From positions 4,712,001 to 4,776,000 of the forward strand of contig OZ252006.1 of the NCBI GenBank assembly GCA_965247175.1: DNA of 64,000 nucleotides, written 5' to 3'. Positions 1 to 8,155 of the stretch are shown piece by piece. The notes below the pieces were generated by a model. That model was not told the DNA's origin. It worked only from the letters and a program-made list of their open reading frames with translations, and searched no databases. The position numbers were made by a program, and so were the translations under genes. Within the stretch, counting starts at the first letter, position 1. Every line of letters begins with the position of its first letter. Origin of the DNA: JANQMX01 sp965247175. GTDB lineage: Bacteria; Pseudomonadota; Alphaproteobacteria; Kiloniellales; DSM-21159.

Positions 1-75
1 CACCATCGGTCAGTGCGACTCTAGCGTCCGGGCGAACGGGCGGCCAAGCCCAGCGCCATGGAGTGAAGCAATCCG

Positions 76-1056
76 ATGAAGCCCAAAGCTCTATTCTCCC
101 AGTTGTTGCCGATCATCCTGTTATCGTTACCGGCGACCTTTCAGCCTGTTGCTGCGGAGCAGCCGACTCAGCAGAACGCCAAGGTCTATCACTTTGCGAT
201 TGGTGATATCGCGGCAGTCGCCTTGTCCGACGGGGAGTTCCACGCGGAGCCGCAACCGCTCTATGCACCGACGGCAAGCCCGGCGGAGGTCACGCGGTCG
301 CTTTCGAGCCGCGGGCGCTCCAGTGACCGCATGCCAGTCTATTTCACGCCATTGCTGCTCGATATCGCGGGCCGCAAAGTACTGATTGATGGCGGTGCAG
401 GACGCTCGCTCGGCCCCGCTCTTGGCCGTCTGGCGGAACGTCTTCAGCAGATCGGCGTTGCACCATCCGACATTGACGACATTCTCGTCACCCACGGCCA
501 TCTCGACCACGTCGGGGGGCTGTTCGATCAAGACGGACGCCCTGTCTTTCCCAACGCCGTCTTACGTCTGCACGAAGAGGAACTCTCTTTTTGGTCCGCA
601 GCACCGCCGCTTGATGGCATGCTTCTGCCTCATCCCTTCAAGGAGAACTTTCGCCAAACGGCCGCGGCCGCACTCGACGCCTACGAGGGGCGGACTAAGG
701 CATTTGCCTGGGGCGAAGAGGTTACACCTGGCATTACCTCGATCGACCTTTCAGGCCATACGCCCGGTCATGCCGGCTTCGTCATCAGGTCGGGCGATGC
801 AGAGATGGCGCATGTAGGCGACCTCTTCTTCGACGAAGCCTTCGATCTTGCTCACCCAGGCTGGCGCACCAGCTTCGACAATAACGCGGAACAGGCGGCT
901 ATCGCGCGCCGAGCCTTCCTTGCTCAAGCGGCAGAGCAGCGCACACTGCTCTTTGCCTATCACATCGCTTTTCCGGGCCTCGGCTTTGTCGAAGCTGACG
1001 GAAAAGACGGGTATCGGTGGCGGCCTGCCCTTTGGCAGTTCTCAGTGAGCAAGTGA
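76..1056 (+). CDS. Secreted MBL-fold metallo-hydrolase
   Basis: A 326-residue protein with an N-terminal signal peptide (hydrophobic core about residues 8-22, likely cut near AxA at 26-27), so probably periplasmic. The metallo-beta-lactamase fold is shown by THGHLDH at residues 139-145 (His140, His142, Asp144, His145), a second histidine in SGHTPGH, a metal-bridging aspartate in HVGDLFFD and a late histidine in AYHIAFPG. This layout fits the lactonase/AttM-like and related hydrolases; the substrate cannot be told from sequence. The start ATG follows a purine-rich GGAGTGAAG. No operon partner is evident on either side. Confidence 0.85.
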   Translation: MKPKALFSQLLPIILLSLPATFQPVAAEQPTQQNAKVYHFAIGDIAAVALSDGEFHAEPQPLYAPTASPAEVTRSLSSRGRSSDRMPVYFTPLLLDIAGRKVLIDGGAGRSLGPALGRLAERLQQIGVAPSDIDDILVTHGHLDHVGGLFDQDGRPVFPNAVLRLHEEELSFWSAAPPLDGMLLPHPFKENFRQTAAAALDAYEGRTKAFAWGEEVTPGITSIDLSGHTPGHAGFVIRSGDAEMAHVGDLFFDEAFDLAHPGWRTSFDNNAEQAAIARRAFLAQAAEQRTLLFAYHIAFPGLGFVEADGKDGYRWRPALWQFSVSK

Positions 1057-1224
1057 TAGCTAGCGACGAAGTATCTTCCAATTGCCGCGCAGCGAGCCTC
1101 TTTGAGAGAGCTGAGGTCCGCAATGGGAGTTCTTTCGTATCTCTGTTGCGTTGGGGCAATCTAGCGCCCGGCGCGACGGCGAGAGGATCGAGTCATTATC
1201 TATGTCATTGCCTATGGGGCCACG

Positions 1225-1611
1225 TTGGCGGCCTTCCTGGTTATCGACCTTCTCTGGCTCGGCGTTGTGGCTCGGCGCTTTTACGTGGCCCAGCTCGGTT
1301 CGCTAATGCGAGCACGGGTCAACTGGGCCGCAGCCGGTGGCTTCTATCTCGTATATGTTGCCGGCATCGTCTTCTTCGCCGTGTCGCCAGCGTTGGCAGG
1401 CAGCTCTTGGGCGATTGCTGCCATCAACGGCGCGCTACTCGGTCTCTTGGCTTACGGCACCTATGACATGACCAATCTGGCAACCATCAAGGGCTGGCCG
1501 CTTGCCATGAGCGTGGTCGACATGGCTTGGGGCACGCTGCTGAGCGGTGCCTGCGCAGCCATCGGCTATCTCGGTACAGCCCTGCTTGTCGGCTCTCACC
1601 CGTCGCCGTAA
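1225..1611 (+). CDS. DUF2177 family membrane protein
   Basis: A small hydrophobic protein with about four membrane segments and family-like features (LDLLWLG-type first helix, here VIDLLWLGVVARRFY, and YDMTNLAT in the third segment), matching DUF2177 inner-membrane proteins of unknown function. The listed TTG start cuts the first helix short. Sequence upstream stays in frame to a TAG at 1162 with no ATG, GTG or TTG; an ATT at 1195, eight bases after GAGAGG, would restore a full first helix (138 residues). The true start is therefore probably the non-standard ATT, or the gene has lost its normal start. Confidence 0.75.
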   Translation: MAAFLVIDLLWLGVVARRFYVAQLGSLMRARVNWAAAGGFYLVYVAGIVFFAVSPALAGSSWAIAAINGALLGLLAYGTYDMTNLATIKGWPLAMSVVDMAWGTLLSGACAAIGYLGTALLVGSHPSP

Positions 1612-1693
1612 GTGTCTGAGTAGAATCATGTTCCGTTTGACGCTTCGTCTGTGCTTCTGTGGGCTAATCGGGAGTCGAACGGGGAGCTGAGTC

Positions 1694-1921
1694 ATGAGTG
1701 CAGAAGAAGCAAGGAACTGGATCGAGAAACTCCGGCAGATCGCGCACCAAGCGGCTGAAAATGCCGAACTGGCGCGTGAGCGTATGAACCACGCAATGGC
1801 GGATGGGGACGAAGTGCTGGCGGAGTTCTTGAAGCAGCAGGTCGCTGTGGCCGAGCGGGCGGCGCAAGATGTTCACGTCGCTTGCGACCAGCTGGAGCGG
1901 CAATTGACAGAGCGGTGGTAG
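1694..1921 (+). CDS. Small helical protein of unknown function
   Basis: A 75-residue, charged and alanine-rich protein predicted to be almost wholly helical or coiled-coil (residues 3-70), with no signal peptide or membrane segment. A GGGGAGC ribosome site lies 7-13 bases upstream of the ATG. It stands alone between the DUF2177 gene and a convergent LysR regulator. I do not recognise a family; the regular heptad-like spacing and good ribosome site argue that it is real. Confidence 0.55.
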   Translation: MSAEEARNWIEKLRQIAHQAAENAELARERMNHAMADGDEVLAEFLKQQVAVAERAAQDVHVACDQLERQLTERW

Positions 1922-1958
1922 GCCCAGAGCCTCCAAGGTCCTGAAGCGCTAGATCTCG

Positions 1959-2894
1959 CTAGTCGATGCGCTCCCAATAGGGAGGCGTGCCGAAGTGACC
2001 GACGAGAAAGTCGATGAAGGCGCGGACCTTCCGCGCGCCGCGGCGGCTCGGCAGATAGACGGCGGAGATCACTCCGCCGATATCGCCTGGACTGGCCTCC
2101 CATTCGGGCAAGAGAGCCTGGAGTCGCCCGGCCTGGACGTCGGCGCCGATCAGCCAGCTTGGCAGCAGCACGATGCCGGCCCCACCGAGTGCCGCCTCAC
2201 GCAGAACTTCCGAATTGTTGGACCGCAGGCTGCCCTTCACCGGCACTGTCTTCTCGCCCTTCGCCCCGACGAAGCGCCAGCTTTGCCGCCCTTGGCTGTA
2301 AGCAAAGGTGAGGCAGTTGTGTTGTGCCAGATCGGCGGGGACTCCTGGCGCTCCCTGTTCAGTAAGATAGGCCCTGTTGGCGCAGAGCAGTCGGCGGTGT
2401 GGTGCCAGCTTGCGCGCCACCAGGCTGGAGGACTCCAGGCGACCGATGCGGATAGCGAGGTCGATGCGGTCCTCCACCAGGTTCACGACGCTGTCGGTCA
2501 AGGTGGCGTCGATCTCGATGTCGGGGCAGAGCGCCATGAAGCGCGGGATGGCCGGCGCAACGTGCAGCCGGGCAAAGGCGACCGGAAGGCTAATGCGCAG
2601 GAGGCCGCGCGGCGTGCCCTCGCTTTCCGAGACGCTGCGGTTAGCTTCGTCCAGATCGGCGAGAATGCGCGTGACCTGGTGATAGTAGCTCTCGCCCGCA
2701 TCGGTCAGGGTGACGGCGCGAGTCGAGCGGTTGAAGAGCTGGACGCCAAGCTCTTCCTCTAGCGCGTCGACCTGGCGGGTCAGTGAAGAGGTTGCCATGC
2801 CCGCGCGCCGCGCCGCCTTGGCGAAGCCCCCGTCCTCGACAACGGCGACGAAGGCGCGGAGCCCCGAGACCTTGAGACCGGCAAAAGGGTCCAT
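1959..2894 (-). CDS. LysR family transcriptional regulator
   Basis: A 311-residue LysR-type regulator: winged helix-turn-helix at residues 8-66 (FAKAARRAGMATSSLTRQVD, then the LFNRSTRAVTLTDAG wing) followed by a periplasmic-binding-like effector domain to the end. Length and domain order are those of the CrgA/DsdC-like branch. It is divergent from the DsbA-like gene at 3010, with a 115-bp AT-rich gap holding a palindrome at 2905-2919, so it most likely controls that gene and the flavin monooxygenase behind it, and itself. The effector is unknown. Confidence 0.92.
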   Translation of the reverse strand: MDPFAGLKVSGLRAFVAVVEDGGFAKAARRAGMATSSLTRQVDALEEELGVQLFNRSTRAVTLTDAGESYYHQVTRILADLDEANRSVSESEGTPRGLLRISLPVAFARLHVAPAIPRFMALCPDIEIDATLTDSVVNLVEDRIDLAIRIGRLESSSLVARKLAPHRRLLCANRAYLTEQGAPGVPADLAQHNCLTFAYSQGRQSWRFVGAKGEKTVPVKGSLRSNNSEVLREAALGGAGIVLLPSWLIGADVQAGRLQALLPEWEASPGDIGGVISAVYLPSRRGARKVRAFIDFLVGHFGTPPYWERID

Positions 2895-2904
2895 CAGTTT
2901 ATTT

Positions 2905-2919
2905 TTGCATAAATTGCAA
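2905..2919. promoter_or_regulatory. Candidate LysR operator palindrome
   Basis: TTGCA-TAAAT-TGCAA is a perfect 5-bp-arm inverted repeat with a 5-bp AT-rich centre, eleven bases upstream of the LysR start. The layout resembles the T-N11-A type site of LysR regulators. A TATTAT at 2941-2946 is a plausible -10 for the rightward transcript. Assignment to the neighbouring LysR protein is inference from position. Confidence 0.45.
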
Positions 2920-3009
2920 TAAAGAAGATCATTTTCTCTATATTATAGATGTCAGCGCAATGCGCCATCTTTCCGTTCAAGACCATTCGAACCGGAAAGG
3001 AGACCGGCC

Positions 3010-3660
3010 ATGAGCGTCACCGTAACCATGACATCGGACTTCATCTGCCCCTGGTGCCTGATCGGCGAGCAACGCCTGTTCGAGGCGATTGACAACCTTC
3101 CGCCGGGGCTCGATGTGCAGGTCGATTGGCTGCCGTTCGAGCTAAACCCTCACATGCCGAAGGAAGGCATGGACCGGAAGCTCTACCGTTCCCAGAAGTT
3201 CGGCAGCTGGGCCCGTTCACAGGAGCTGGATGCCTACACCGTCGCGGCTGGCAAGCGCGAGGGCATCACCTTCGACTACGACCGCATGACCCGCACGCCC
3301 AACACCTTCGCGGCCCATCGCCTGACATGGTTGGCGGAGCGTGAGGGCCGGCAGCGGGAGGTGATCGAAGGTATCCTGCGCGGCTATTTCACCGAGGGCC
3401 GCGACATCGGCGATCTCGACACTTTGGCGGAGATCGCCGGCGAGGCCGGGCTCGACCGTGAGCGGGTGCGCGCGTTCCTTGCCAGCAACGAAGGCGAGAC
3501 CGAGGTGCGAGCTTTGATTGACGGCGCTCTGAGCCGCGGCGTTGCCGGCGTGCCGCACTTCGATATCGGGGGCAGCGTCGTCACCGGCGCACAACGGCCC
3601 GAGACACTGCGGCACGCCATCCTTGCTGTGCACGCGCGCAAGGCACAGGCGGCGGAGTAG
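3010..3660 (+). CDS. DsbA family oxidoreductase (FrnE-like)
   Basis: A 216-residue thioredoxin-fold protein with the redox motif CPWC at residues 13-16, the helical insertion typical of the DsbA/FrnE group, and the cis-proline loop GVAGVPHF near residue 181. There is no signal peptide, so unlike classical DsbA it is cytoplasmic, as FrnE-type proteins are. The ATG follows AAAGGAG. It is ten bases ahead of the flavin monooxygenase gene and surely cotranscribed with it, under the divergent LysR regulator. Some relatives (2-hydroxychromene-2-carboxylate isomerase family) act on aromatic or glutathione-linked substrates, which would suit a catabolic role. Confidence 0.88.
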   Translation: MSVTVTMTSDFICPWCLIGEQRLFEAIDNLPPGLDVQVDWLPFELNPHMPKEGMDRKLYRSQKFGSWARSQELDAYTVAAGKREGITFDYDRMTRTPNTFAAHRLTWLAEREGRQREVIEGILRGYFTEGRDIGDLDTLAEIAGEAGLDRERVRAFLASNEGETEVRALIDGALSRGVAGVPHFDIGGSVVTGAQRPETLRHAILAVHARKAQAAE

Positions 3661-3669
3661 GAGGCGATC

Positions 3670-4845
3670 ATGGACAAAGCGTATAGCGAGGGTTCGCCGC
3701 GCGCGCTGGTCGTCGGCGGCTCGCTGGGCGGCCTCTTTGCCGCCAACCTCTTGAGGCGAGCGGGCTGGGATGTCGAGCTCTTCGAGCGGTCGCGCCACGA
3801 CCTGGACAGCCGCGGTGGCGGCATCGTGTTGCAGCCCGACGTGGTGGCCGCCTTCCGCGCCAGCGGCATCGAGGTCGCAGGGATGGACCTGGGTGTCGCC
3901 TCGCGCCACCGCACCGTCCTACGTCCGGACGGCAGCATCGAGAGCCGGCAGTTCGCGCCGCAGACCCAGACATCCTGGTCGCTGATCTACAGCACTCTGA
4001 AGCAAGCCTTCGGCGAAGCCCGATACCATCGCGGCAAGACACTCGTGGCCATCGACCAGGATGATCTGCGCAAGAAGGTCACTGCCCGTTTCGAGGACGG
4101 CACGGAAGCGACCGGAGATCTTCTGATCGGGGCCGACGGCAACGGTTCGACCGTCCGCCGTCTGCTGTGGCAGGGCGAAGAGCCAAGCTATGCCGGCTAT
4201 TTGGCGTGGCGTGGCCTGCTACCGGAAGACGCTATGCCGGAAGAGGCGCGGGACGCCCTGCACGGTGACTTCGGCTTCGCCAACGGCGCTGGCTCCCACA
4301 TCCTGGGCTATCTGGTGCCGGGGGAGGGCAACGATACGCGCGAGGGACGGCGGCTCTACAACTGGGTCTGGTACCGCACTGCCGACGATGCGCAGCTACA
4401 CGCGATCATGACGGACAAGGAGGGCCGCGACCGCGGCTTCTCCCTGCCGGAAGGGGCGCTGGCGCCGACGCGGCGCGAGGCGCTCTACGAGGAAGCCAGC
4501 ATGCTACTTCCGCCGCCCTTTCGCGCGGTGGTGCAGGCGACCGAGGCGCCCTTCGCTCAGGCTATCCGCGACTTCGGCGTCGAGGAGATGGTCAAGGGGC
4601 GGGTCGTACTGCTCGGGGATGCGGCCTTCATTCCGCGCCCGCACACTGCTGCCAGCACTTCGAAGGCCGCACGCAACGCGATCGACTTGGCCGCGATGCT
4701 CAAAGCTATGCCGGACGACATCGACGGGGCCTTGGCCCGCTGGCAACCGGAGCAACTCGAGCTTGGCCAGGCGCTCTATCGGCAAGGCCGGCGCATCGGT
4801 GATGCGCTGCTGTTCCACCAGCCGCCCCTGACCCGTGTCGGTTAG
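3670..4845 (+). CDS. FAD-dependent aromatic-ring monooxygenase
   Basis: A 391-residue class A flavoprotein monooxygenase. The dinucleotide-binding motif is VGGSLGGLFAANLLRRAG (about residues 15-32), the middle motif LIGADGNGSTVRR and the FAD-ribityl motif LLGDAAFIPRPHTAAST are all in place. The SRGGGIVLQPDV stretch resembles 2,6-dihydroxypyridine 3-monooxygenase-type enzymes, so an N-heterocycle or phenolic substrate is a reasonable guess but not shown. The ATG follows AGGAGG and the gene is ten bases behind the DsbA-like gene. Cytoplasmic, NAD(P)H-dependent by family. Confidence 0.88.
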   Translation: MDKAYSEGSPRALVVGGSLGGLFAANLLRRAGWDVELFERSRHDLDSRGGGIVLQPDVVAAFRASGIEVAGMDLGVASRHRTVLRPDGSIESRQFAPQTQTSWSLIYSTLKQAFGEARYHRGKTLVAIDQDDLRKKVTARFEDGTEATGDLLIGADGNGSTVRRLLWQGEEPSYAGYLAWRGLLPEDAMPEEARDALHGDFGFANGAGSHILGYLVPGEGNDTREGRRLYNWVWYRTADDAQLHAIMTDKEGRDRGFSLPEGALAPTRREALYEEASMLLPPPFRAVVQATEAPFAQAIRDFGVEEMVKGRVVLLGDAAFIPRPHTAASTSKAARNAIDLAAMLKAMPDDIDGALARWQPEQLELGQALYRQGRRIGDALLFHQPPLTRVG

Positions 4846-4857
4846 GGGCGGGCGCCC

Positions 4858-6087
4858 TTAAGCTCCTGACGCGCGCCGTCGGCGCGCCAGGACGCGGAGG
4901 CGGGAGTGCAATTCCTCCCGTTCGCCGTAGCAGCCTTGCAGCCAGCGTTCGGCGGTGGCCGAGTCGTAGGCTTCGCGGCCGTGCAGCAGGCGCCGGTTGT
5001 CCATGCCGATCAGATCGCCGGGCCGGTAGTCGAAGACGAGCTGCAGGTCCGGTTCGGCGAGCGTAGCGAAGAAGACGCGGAGCGCTCGGTAAGCCTCCTC
5101 CACCTCGTCGAAAGCGCAATTGAGCGGCGCGCGCAGGAAGGGGGCGACGCGCAGTTCCTTTACTGCGCCTGCCTCATCCAGGCAGATCGCCGGCACCTCC
5201 CAGCGGTAGTCGCTGTCAGGCGCCCGGTTGGTCATGGGCCAGGGGATCTCGGTCAGCGCCTTGTAGGAGGCGGGATCCTCCTCGGCGATGACGGCGGCGG
5301 CCTTGTAGCCGTCGACCATCACGGCACGACCGCCCATGGGCGAAGCTTCGAGGCACTGCAAGAACTGCAAACCCGGCTCATACTCGCGTGTTGGCAGGTC
5401 CGTGTGCGGGGTCAGGGCCTTGTCGGTGTAGGCGTTGGAGCCCGGTCCGGTCTTGACCCGCACGTCGAAGACGCGCCCGAAGTTGCTGGTGCGTACGGGG
5501 CCGATGCGCTCGGCGACGCGCACGACCATGCCTGGCTCGCAGGGCACGCCGCGCAGGCGGGCGATGCCGTAACTCGCTATCGCCTCGAGCCAAGCTTCGA
5601 GCGCGGCGTCGTCGTCCAGAATGGCGACACCATCGAAGCTTGGCGGCGCGGCCAAGCTTGCGTCCCAGAGGACGGGCGCGATCTCGGCCGGATCGTCTCT
5701 CCGTGTCTCGCCCGAGTTGGAATAGTCGTGCGCCCGTAGCCATCCGGGGTGATAGCGGCTGACGAAAGGCTCCTCTGCCCAGCGCACGGCCAGCGCACCT
5801 GCCGCATCGACGGCGGCCGAGGCGATGCGCGGGTCGGGCGGGAGCGCCGTGACGTCGGTCCAGGCCTCTCGCGTCTCCAGGTTCATGACCTCGGGATCGC
5901 TGGCGTTGTCGCGCAGCCAAACGGCATGATAGCGGCTGCGGCGCCCGTCCGACCAGACGAGCGCCAGGACGCGGCCCTCGCCCTCCGGCTCGACAGCGGT
6001 GATCGTCTCCGTCACCGGATAGTGGTCGAAGTCCGGCGTCGGCGGCAGGGCAGGCGGCGTTCGCCGCCTCGCGGCGTCCCCGCTCAT
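4858..6087 (-). CDS. Gamma-butyrobetaine dioxygenase-like TauD/TfdA protein
   Basis: A 409-residue Fe(II)/2-oxoglutarate dioxygenase with the two-domain layout of gamma-butyrobetaine hydroxylase: an N-terminal DUF971 domain (about 25-120) and a TauD/TfdA domain (about 150-395). Iron ligands are His228 and Asp230 (PHTDLP) and His369 (RRLLHGREAY). Odd point: the N-terminal WLRDN motif is followed by ASDPEVMN, lacking the cysteines that bind structural zinc in gamma-butyrobetaine hydroxylase, so this is a divergent subfamily and the substrate may differ. It lies ten bases after the class II aldolase gene in one minus-strand unit. Confidence 0.85.
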   Translation of the reverse strand: MSGDAARRRTPPALPPTPDFDHYPVTETITAVEPEGEGRVLALVWSDGRRSRYHAVWLRDNASDPEVMNLETREAWTDVTALPPDPRIASAAVDAAGALAVRWAEEPFVSRYHPGWLRAHDYSNSGETRRDDPAEIAPVLWDASLAAPPSFDGVAILDDDAALEAWLEAIASYGIARLRGVPCEPGMVVRVAERIGPVRTSNFGRVFDVRVKTGPGSNAYTDKALTPHTDLPTREYEPGLQFLQCLEASPMGGRAVMVDGYKAAAVIAEEDPASYKALTEIPWPMTNRAPDSDYRWEVPAICLDEAGAVKELRVAPFLRAPLNCAFDEVEEAYRALRVFFATLAEPDLQLVFDYRPGDLIGMDNRRLLHGREAYDSATAERWLQGCYGEREELHSRLRVLARRRRASGA

Positions 6088-6097
6088 GGCGTCACGG

Positions 6098-6868
6098 TCA
6101 GCTCTTGTAGTCCGGCTGCTCGCGGTCGAGCTTGCGCAGCAGCGCCGCCCACTCGGTCGTGCCGTCGTAGTTATAGTGCTCGGAGCTGTACATCTGGTCC
6201 TGGAAGCGGGCGACCGTCTGCGGGTCGATCACGTTGGGCTCGTCCCGCATGGAGAGCACCTTCACCTGTACTTCGCAGGCCTGGCGCAGGAAATAGGTGC
6301 GGAAGAAGGCCTCCGGCGCCGAACGCCCCAGCACGTAGTAGCCGTGGTTGCGGGTGATCATGATGTTCTTGTCGGCGAAGGTCTTCTTGAACTTCTCGCC
6401 ATACTCCTCGTCCTCGAAGAACTCGTAGTTGATGTAGGTGAGCATGTGCATCAGATAGACGGCCGCCTGCGAAACCGCCTGCAGGCCGTTCTTGGTCGCG
6501 CTCACCGCCATCACGTCCTCGCAATGGCCGTGGATGAAGTAGTTGATGTCGGGACGGTTGCTGAAGATCCACTTGGCGAGGTTCTGGCCTCCGTCCACCG
6601 GAGACGGAAGGTCGGGCGAGATGGGCCGTCCCTCGGCATCCGTCTTGATCAGGGACGAGGCCGTGATCTCCTCATAGAACATGCCGTACTGGTGCAGCAG
6701 ATAGTTGTCCGGGCTGTCCTTGATGCGGGCGCCGACCACCTGGTTGGCCAAGTCGGACATGCCGTAGTGGTCGAGGATGCGGTAAAGCGCGGCATGATCG
6801 CAGCGCGTTTCCCACTCGGCGGGGCTGCAAGCGCTGGAAAGCTGTTGCGGGGCGGCGATGACGGCCAT
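6098..6868 (-). CDS. Class II aldolase/adducin family protein
   Basis: A 256-residue class II aldolase-fold protein. The pattern of metal-binding histidines is present: FIHGHCEDV in the middle and NHGYYVLGRSAPEAF towards the C-terminus, the latter being the usual NHG motif. The family includes fuculose-phosphate aldolases, ribulose-phosphate epimerases and many enzymes of unknown substrate. A CAGGAG ribosome site precedes the ATG. It heads the minus-strand unit with the gamma-butyrobetaine-hydroxylase-like gene; a perfect palindrome lies just upstream and a divergent GlxA-type regulator follows, suggesting inducible catabolism of a betaine- or carnitine-like compound. Confidence 0.87.
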   Translation of the reverse strand: MAVIAAPQQLSSACSPAEWETRCDHAALYRILDHYGMSDLANQVVGARIKDSPDNYLLHQYGMFYEEITASSLIKTDAEGRPISPDLPSPVDGGQNLAKWIFSNRPDINYFIHGHCEDVMAVSATKNGLQAVSQAAVYLMHMLTYINYEFFEDEEYGEKFKKTFADKNIMITRNHGYYVLGRSAPEAFFRTYFLRQACEVQVKVLSMRDEPNVIDPQTVARFQDQMYSSEHYNYDGTTEWAALLRKLDREQPDYKS

Positions 6869-6890
6869 GGTCTTTGCTCCTGGGCAGGTC

Positions 6891-6906
6891 GTTTCCTTTA
6901 GGAAAC
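6891..6906. promoter_or_regulatory. Perfect palindrome, candidate operator
   Basis: GTTTCC-TTTA-GGAAAC is a perfect 6-bp-arm inverted repeat, 23-38 bases upstream of the aldolase start and in the gap shared with the divergent regulator gene. It is too close to the ATG to be an upstream activator site for the aldolase and would sit over a promoter or 5' leader, which suits repression or a leader hairpin. Confidence 0.45.
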
Positions 6907-7014
6907 GCTAGGGCCGCCAACCTTTGTGCGCTTGCTCCCAACAGGTGAAATCTTGTTTGGAGTGCGCATTGCTGGCAGCGTCTTCCAGCTCGCTTATCTG
7001 CCGGAGACAGATGC

Positions 7015-7989
7015 ATGGACGGCCCGTTGCCGGTGACCCTAGTTCTGGCGCCGCGTTTTTCGCTGGTTTCGCTCGCCATCTGCATCGACGGACTGCGCAT
7101 CGCCAATCGGGAGAGCGTCTCGCCCGTCTTTCACAGCATCTTGGCCAGTGAAAGCGGCCAGGCGGTCGCTTGCTCCAGCGGGCCGGCGGTGACGCCTGAT
7201 GCGGCCCTGGCGGATCTCGCGGCTTCGCCGGTCACCATCGTGCTCACGGCCTACGAGCCGGAAGCCGCTTGCACCCCCGGGCTCCTCGCCTGGCTGCGCC
7301 GGCAGGACCGGCAGGGCGGCATTCTCGGTTGCGTCGACACGGCGGCCCTGGTGCTGGCCCGCGCCGGCCTGCTGCGCGGCGAGCGCATCGCCGTGCATCA
7401 CGAGGTGGTGCAGCCTTTCCGGGAGGAGATTGGGGAGGCCGTCCTGCTTGACCGGCGCTACGCCTTCGAAGGCCGTCGTCTCTCCAGCGCCGGAGGCATG
7501 GCGACCCTGGAGATGCTTTTGGCCTTGATCGAGCGCACGCAGAGCGCGGGGCTCGCCCGCCGGGTCGCACATGCCATGAGCTTCGACATGGACCCGGTTC
7601 AGAGAGCCGCGAAAGAACGGCTGCCCGAGCGCGAGGCTCTGCCCGCCGGCGTCTCGGCGGTCGACCGGCGGCTCGGGCGCATGGTGGCGATCATGCAGAG
7701 CCACTTGGAAACCCCGCTCGCTATCGCCGAGGTCTGCCGCCGGGCCAATGTGGAAGACTCAACGGCCCGCCGCCTCTTTCGCAGCCAGCTCAAGGAGACG
7801 CCGATTGCCTACTACACCAGACTGCGGCTGGAGCGCGCTCGGACACTCCTGCGCTACAGCCACCTCAGCGTGGCGGAGATCGCTGCGGCGGTGGGCTTCG
7901 CCGACACGCCCTCCTTCTCCCACGCCTTCCGCCGTGTCTTCGGCCTACCGCCCAGCCAAGCCCGAGCGGACTTCTCTGGGCTGGACTGA
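7015..7989 (+). CDS. GlxA family transcriptional regulator (DJ-1/PfpI + AraC)
   Basis: A 324-residue regulator with an N-terminal DJ-1/PfpI-like domain (about 5-195; the nucleophile-elbow region reads LGCVDTAALVLARAG) and a C-terminal AraC-type double helix-turn-helix (about 220-320; ESHL-type start, then VAEIAAAVGFADTPSFSHAF). This is the layout of GlxA, CdhR and GbdR, which sense carnitine, choline or arginine derivatives. It is divergent from the aldolase/dioxygenase unit, which is its probable target. The ATG follows GGAGACAG. Confidence 0.9.
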   Translation: MDGPLPVTLVLAPRFSLVSLAICIDGLRIANRESVSPVFHSILASESGQAVACSSGPAVTPDAALADLAASPVTIVLTAYEPEAACTPGLLAWLRRQDRQGGILGCVDTAALVLARAGLLRGERIAVHHEVVQPFREEIGEAVLLDRRYAFEGRRLSSAGGMATLEMLLALIERTQSAGLARRVAHAMSFDMDPVQRAAKERLPEREALPAGVSAVDRRLGRMVAIMQSHLETPLAIAEVCRRANVEDSTARRLFRSQLKETPIAYYTRLRLERARTLLRYSHLSVAEIAAAVGFADTPSFSHAFRRVFGLPPSQARADFSGLD

Positions 7990-8155
7990 GAGAAAGGGAA
8001 CATTCTTGTGTGTACAAACTTTACCGCATCGCAAGAGAGCGGGTTCTTGATAGGGCTTTGTGGAAGAGCAACTTGGTGAGACAATGGAGAAATCGCGGAA
8101 AACGGGGATGTTGCGAAGACTCTCCGCGTAAGGGACTGCGAAAGGTGCCGCTCTT

